Below, piece after piece: positions 56,723 through 60,611 of a stretch of DNA of 60,611 nt. A program made the translations under genes and the position numbers. Position 1 is the first letter of the stretch. Every line of letters begins with the position of its first letter. Source of the stretch: a virus; the IMG/VR virus record IMGVR_UViG_3300019458_000037, positions 1 to 60,611 of that record. The stretch is one strand, 5' to 3'. The notes under the pieces are model-generated. The model ran no database searches and had not been told where the DNA came from. It worked only from the letters and a program-made list of their open reading frames with translations.

Positions 56723-57163
56723 ATGAAATGCCCGCGCTGCAACGGCTTCATGATCTATGAAAAAGGGGCCACCACGCAGTCGTCGTTTTATCGCTGTCTG
56801 AATTGTGGCCACCAGCGCGACGAACGGTATGATCTGAACGAGGTAGCGGTGGGACAAACGACCCAGACGCGACGGCCAGGCATGCGCGGGTGGTCCCCTG
56901 CGCAGCGTGAGGCGCACCGTCGAGCGATGCGTGAGTCCTGGGATAAGCGAAGAGGGGTGGACAGGCTCGCGCATATCATGAATGGCAAAGCGAAAGGGCG
57001 TTCGGTGGAAGGCCTGGTGGACGCCGCGCGGCTACCGGTCCCTGCCAAATATGACCAATATGGCTCACTCATCAAAGAGCTTGAGGCGCGTCGCGAGGCG
57101 ATCAACCAAGCGCTCGACGCCTTGAAACGCCTGCAAGTGGACAGAACTCTGCAAACCGCCTGA
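56723..57163 (+). CDS. Zinc-ribbon and coiled-coil protein
   Basis: 146 residues; GTAGGAGCAGGGC precedes ATG 56723. N-terminal zinc ribbon MKCPRCNGFMIYEKG ... YRCLNCGHQRDERYD, basic middle (WSPAQREAHRRAMRESWDKRRG) and a C-terminal coiled coil. The ribbon-plus-basic layout suggests nucleic-acid binding. Confidence 0.55.
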   Translation: MKCPRCNGFMIYEKGATTQSSFYRCLNCGHQRDERYDLNEVAVGQTTQTRRPGMRGWSPAQREAHRRAMRESWDKRRGVDRLAHIMNGKAKGRSVEGLVDAARLPVPAKYDQYGSLIKELEARREAINQALDALKRLQVDRTLQTA

Positions 57164-57169
57164 GCGAGG

Positions 57170-57343
57170 ATGTTCAAGTCCTGTTGGTTGAAACATGATC
57201 TGGTGCAAGGGCGCTGCGAGCGCTGTGGGAAAGTCTGCCCACCAGAAGCGCAGCAAGGCGCGGTCGCCTATTCATTGGGGGCGATTTTCTTGAGCCACGC
57301 GCCAGCGAGCAAGGCACGAGACTGCCGGCCAGGGGATGCATGA
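57170..57343 (+). CDS. Small zinc-knuckle protein (57 aa)
   Basis: ATG 57170 (AGCGAGG upstream) to TGA 57343. SCWLKHDLVQGRCERCGKVC has C, H and two CxxC-type cysteines for one zinc. A hydrophobic middle (VAYSLGAIFLSHA). ATGA overlap with the next gene. Confidence 0.45.
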   Translation: MFKSCWLKHDLVQGRCERCGKVCPPEAQQGAVAYSLGAIFLSHAPASKARDCRPGDA

Positions 57344-57630
57344 GCAACCGCGCGACGATCAGTTGGAATGCTAATTCTGAGCCCGATCTGGCCGGGTATC
57401 GTATTTATGCCTCGCAGCGCGAAAATGCCTTGGCGCTCTTCGATGATTTGACGTTGGCTGAACTCTCGAATCCGGCGTTGCCGTCTGTGACCTATTGGAA
57501 TTTCCAATCGTATGGTCGTTGGTTTTTTGCGGTCAGCGCCTATGATACGAGCGACAATGAGTCACAGACCAGCGCCATCGTCAGCAAATTGATCGGCGGC
57601 GACGATAGCTTTGCTGGCGCTACGTTGTGA
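57340..57630 (+). CDS. Fibronectin type III-like protein
   Basis: 96 residues. ATISWNANSEPDLAGYRIYASQ and YWNFQSYGRWFFAVSAYDTSDNES define a fibronectin III fold, a common surface domain on virions and secreted proteins. No signal peptide. Confidence 0.6.
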   Translation: MSNRATISWNANSEPDLAGYRIYASQRENALALFDDLTLAELSNPALPSVTYWNFQSYGRWFFAVSAYDTSDNESQTSAIVSKLIGGDDSFAGATL

Positions 57631-57654
57631 ACAATAACAAGGAGGGCTCAATCG

Positions 57655-58083
57655 ATGTATAGGCTTAAAGCAGTGTTACGATTGCCGCTGCTGCTCGTGC
57701 TACTTCTCTTTGGTGCACCGCGCGCTGACGCTGAAACCTGCTCTGGCGATCAGTGCAGCTATATCGCCTCTGGGATCGAACCGACCGAGAAGGTCGGCGG
57801 TGCGCCGCTGGACAATCTGAAACAGATCGTCTTGACCCCGAAACTCAACGGCGTGGTGCAGGCTCCGGTGACGATTCCAGCGACGAAGCCGCAAGGGGGC
57901 GGGACATTTTCTAAAACACTGACCATTACCACGCCGGCCTGCAAGGTGACCACCTTGGCCGTGGATGCGGTGGCTGAGAATAGCGAAGGTCTGAAAAGCA
58001 CGCCATTAAGCGATGCCGTCTCAAAGGATCGTACGCTGGACCCTACGTGTGCCCCCAGTCAAGGAACCTTTTCACTCGACTGA
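57655..58083 (+). CDS. Secreted beta-domain protein
   Basis: 142 residues; AACAAGGAGGGCTCAATCG precedes ATG 57655. Clear signal peptide (LRLPLLLVLLLFGAPRADA, cleavage after ADA), two disulphide-type cysteines (TCSGDQCSY) and a fibronectin-like domain. A Sec signal on a phage protein beside virion genes suggests export to the host envelope rather than assembly in the virion. Confidence 0.55.
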   Translation: MYRLKAVLRLPLLLVLLLFGAPRADAETCSGDQCSYIASGIEPTEKVGGAPLDNLKQIVLTPKLNGVVQAPVTIPATKPQGGGTFSKTLTITTPACKVTTLAVDAVAENSEGLKSTPLSDAVSKDRTLDPTCAPSQGTFSLD

Positions 58084-58269
58084 GGTGGCTGCTTTGCCGG
58101 TGGTTCAGCTGGTGGTGTTAAGCAACGCGTGACACAGACTCTTATGTACGACGTGGGCTAGGCAGTACGAGCATTGCACTCGTGTTAGCTAATCTCTCAT
58201 GACACGCAGGAAGTACGGGCGTATAAATCTGTTTCTTCTCCTGGCTGTCCGCCTGGCAAGGAGCTATCG

Positions 58270-59556
58270 ATGATCTTTTATCACCTGGTCTTAATGACGA
58301 TCATCTTGTGGTGTCTCTCGCCGTTGGCCTGGGCGGGACGGTATTGGGTGTCCTTATTGGGAAATGACGCGAATGGCTGCATTCCCAGCGATACGCAACC
58401 GGCAGATCTGGCGAACAACGCGCGCGCCACTCCGTTGCAAGGCGATGCCTGCCTCGGTCAGCCAGGTGGTCCGCATCGAGTCACAATCTTAGCCGGCACG
58501 TATACAGGCCCGAATGCGCGACTGGATATTGCAAACAGCGGCGTCAGCGGCAATCACCACATTGTCGAAGGTGATCCCTCCAGTTCTCCTACCTGCGCCA
58601 AGACCTCTACCTGTCCGACCATATTGGTACCCGATTCGTCGGTCGTATGGGGCGTGGTCCTTACAGGATCGTATATCACGATACGGAATCTTGACGTAAA
58701 TAGCCAGAATACCATCTCGTACGCGATGCGTCTAGGAACTTCCGATGCGGTTACCTACACACAACATCTCATTGAGAACGTCGAACTACGCAATTCGCCT
58801 GCAAGCGGCATTTTTGTCCATACCACCACGAGTTTCTGGACTCTTCGTGGAATGAACTCACATGACAACGGTACGGATGGCTTCGATCACGGAGGGTATC
58901 TGAGTGGTGATGATGGGCTGATCGAGAACAGTTGGTTTCACCACAACGACGGCAATGGCATCCAGTGCTATAACTCAACAGACGATCAGGCGGATCGTTG
59001 TACGGTTCGCTTCAGCCGGTTCAATAACAATGGAGCGGATGGATTCGTCCTTGAAGGCGATGATGACCTGGCGTATGCGAATGAAACGTACGGCAACGCG
59101 TTCAGCGGTATCCTGTGCATGAGGGCGCGCAACAAAGTGTTCAACAATCTAATTTATGGCAACGGCACTCTCGGATTTAGTACCAGCGGAACTGGCTGCG
59201 ATGACCTGCAATTCAAAAACAACATCGTGACCGAGAATGGTTCAACAGAAGTCCAGATCGCGCCAGGGAATACTGGGGCCGTGCTCTCTAATAATGCGTG
59301 CGGGGCCAGTGAATCGTGCGGCACGACTGGTAAAGTGACGATTACGAGCATCTTGGATTGTGTGGTCTCGCTAACGGATTTTAGGCTGAAAGCAGGCGCG
59401 CCGTGTATTGATACCGGGCTAACCCTCCCCGAAGCCTCGATAGACTTTCTCGGGGTCAGTCGGCCGCAGGGTGCGGCCTACGACATCGGGGCCTACGAAT
59501 TCGTCGACGTGGATGTAACGCCTCCGAGCATCCCGACGGGCGTCAGAGTCGATTAA
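58270..59556 (+). CDS. Secreted right-handed beta-helix protein
   Basis: 428 residues; GCAAGGAGCTATCG precedes ATG 58270. Signal peptide (VLMTIILWCLSPLAWAG), then YWVSLLGNDANGC, a DUF1565-type opening, and beta-helix rungs (ITIRNLDVNSQN, HLIENVELRNSPASGIFVH, LIENSWFHHNDGNGIQCYN, FKNNIVTENGS). The end, VTPPSIPTGVRVD, is a fibronectin-type linker. Fold fits polysaccharide-degrading or adhesin proteins; no lyase residues are assigned. The 186-base gap before it (58084-58269) holds a small inverted repeat (ACGAG/CTCGT) but no gene. Confidence 0.6.
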   Translation: MIFYHLVLMTIILWCLSPLAWAGRYWVSLLGNDANGCIPSDTQPADLANNARATPLQGDACLGQPGGPHRVTILAGTYTGPNARLDIANSGVSGNHHIVEGDPSSSPTCAKTSTCPTILVPDSSVVWGVVLTGSYITIRNLDVNSQNTISYAMRLGTSDAVTYTQHLIENVELRNSPASGIFVHTTTSFWTLRGMNSHDNGTDGFDHGGYLSGDDGLIENSWFHHNDGNGIQCYNSTDDQADRCTVRFSRFNNNGADGFVLEGDDDLAYANETYGNAFSGILCMRARNKVFNNLIYGNGTLGFSTSGTGCDDLQFKNNIVTENGSTEVQIAPGNTGAVLSNNACGASESCGTTGKVTITSILDCVVSLTDFRLKAGAPCIDTGLTLPEASIDFLGVSRPQGAAYDIGAYEFVDVDVTPPSIPTGVRVD

Positions 59557-59617
59557 CCTGCGCGTTCACGATGATGACCGGCCGCACCCTGCTGACCAGT
59601 TGTTGAAAGGACTAGAT

Positions 59618-60611
59618 ATGGCCGCCATTGCCCATGCGTTCGCTGAACAGAACTCACTTCAGACGGATACCTCAGGAGTCTTCACTGACGTAGTGAGCAT
59701 TACTTCCGGCAATTTTACGACCGGCAAGAAATATCTCATCTACGCTACCGCCAACATCAATGAGCACTCAGGCAGTGGTACGTGTTGGATCAAATTACTC
59801 CACGGGTCTACTGATTTCTCCGAAAGCCTGATGGCAAGGACTACACAGAGTGACAGCAGCCTGTATTGGTCTTGTTACGGATTTCTGACGCTCTGGACTG
59901 CTGTTTCTGGTGAAGGTGTCAAGATCCAATTTAGAAGGACATCCAACAGCACCGCTCGTGTCGATCAAGTGAGTCTACTGGCGATCAACTTGAGCGACGA
60001 TATTGTTGAGAACACCGATTGGTTCTTCGCCGAGCGAACAACAGACGATGCTCTTGGTACTACACCAGACGATGGGGCGTCTGTGACGTTTACACCTAGC
60101 GTGGCAGGTGACAATTGGCTGGTGCTGACGTATGCGGGATATACAATTGGATCAGTCTCTACCACTCACGTCATCTCGCGTATTGAACGATCAGGAGAGG
60201 CCACGTCAACAACGCCAACTTGCCGAATTAGACCTCCTACTGCTACTTTAGGAGAAGTCGCGCTCTTAGCGCGAGCCTATAACTTAGGTGCTGCATCCAA
60301 TACGTTCAAAGAAGTGTCAGAAGAAACTGCTACGAACAGCACACGGAATTATTCTTCGATCTTCGTATTAAATCTCAACAAATTCCGTAACCATGCTGTG
60401 GCGTACACGGATGGTACAGTCAATCTTGGGACAACGGACTACGGTGATGAACTGCAAACCATCTCGCTGACGCCAAATGTGACTGGCGACGTGTGGATAG
60501 TGGCCTACTGGAATGGTGACATCAATTCTGCAGCCAATCAACTAGAGTCTCGCGTCCAAGTCGATAACAGTGACCAACCATCCTCGCAGACCAGCGACAA
60601 TTATCAGTTCC
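59618..60611 (+). CDS. Virion surface/adhesin-like protein, N-terminal part (continues at base 1)
   Basis: The frame opens at ATG 59618 and has no stop before the window ends; the last base is the first base of a codon that is completed by bases 1-2. The joined protein is 400 residues. It contains three loosely repeated beta-rich modules of about 120-130 residues, each ending in a pattern like S-R-[IV] ... VALLA/LLAINL, typical of virion-surface beta-sandwich proteins. It lies between a secreted beta-helix protein and another beta-rich protein at 240. There is no signal peptide and the start codon context is weak. Role in host binding or capsid/tail decoration is inferred from composition and position only. 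Confidence 0.7.
   Translation, partial: MAAIAHAFAEQNSLQTDTSGVFTDVVSITSGNFTTGKKYLIYATANINEHSGSGTCWIKLLHGSTDFSESLMARTTQSDSSLYWSCYGFLTLWTAVSGEGVKIQFRRTSNSTARVDQVSLLAINLSDDIVENTDWFFAERTTDDALGTTPDDGASVTFTPSVAGDNWLVLTYAGYTIGSVSTTHVISRIERSGEATSTTPTCRIRPPTATLGEVALLARAYNLGAASNTFKEVSEETATNSTRNYSSIFVLNLNKFRNHAVAYTDGTVNLGTTDYGDELQTISLTPNVTGDVWIVAYWNGDINSAANQLESRVQVDNSDQPSSQTSDNYQF

Overview
The window reads as one complete, tightly packed genome of a tailed, non-contractile (siphovirus-type) bacteriophage, probably 60,611 bp and circular or circularly permuted. The reading frame that opens at 59618 runs off the right end and continues in the correct phase, without a stop, into the frame that enters at base 3 and ends at base 209. 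Every gene I can support is on the + strand. Genes are short, packed head to tail, often overlapping as ATGA or TGATG, and nearly all are preceded by a strong AAGGAGG-type ribosome site. The host is unknown. Lipoproteins, spanin-like pairs and a secreted beta-barrel point to a Gram-negative (diderm) bacterium. I see no integrase, repressor, tRNA, DNA polymerase, replicative helicase or RNA polymerase.

Layout. (1) 51 kb through the origin to 25 kb is the late region: small and large terminase, a DUF935/Mu gp29-like portal, exported or virion-surface proteins (58.3 kb to 6.9 kb, including a 31-residue-repeat protein), Mu F-like minor head protein, XkdF-like protease, scaffold with an internal start, DUF2190 protein, major capsid, head-tail connectors, tail tube, G/GT tail chaperones with a -1 slippery site, tape measure, tail hub, fibre, then lysis genes (M15 peptidase, holin-like, spanin-like proteins). 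(2) 25.2 to 34 kb is a probable early region. It has a shared promoter/operator-like element at three places, a permuted AAA+ ATPase with DUF1257- and DUF2997-like partners, a spermidine-synthase-like protein, a PD-(D/E)XK nuclease and RecT. (3) 34 to 50 kb holds a replication-initiation-like protein behind a structured leader, a RuvC-like resolvase, a possible DNA-modification cluster (methyltransferase, 2OG-type hydroxylase, PLP fold-II enzyme), DUF1643, an ASCH gene interrupted by TGA, a DUF5131 radical-SAM-like protein, a TopoVI-A/Toprim protein, a TSCPD-like protein, an outer-membrane pair and many tiny zinc-finger proteins.

The most striking feature is three non-coding arrays around the terminase genes (50152-50899, 53023-53583, 53923-54293). 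I count about 92 ten-base motifs in a strict 18-base rhythm, alternating two related motifs (GAGCGAGCCM and GAnnGnGnCM) separated by eight bases that differ at every position I compared. The motifs are conserved as DNA, not as protein. Two of the arrays end exactly in the start codon of the next gene. I know of no described element with this design; a packaging, segregation or RNA-based role is inference.
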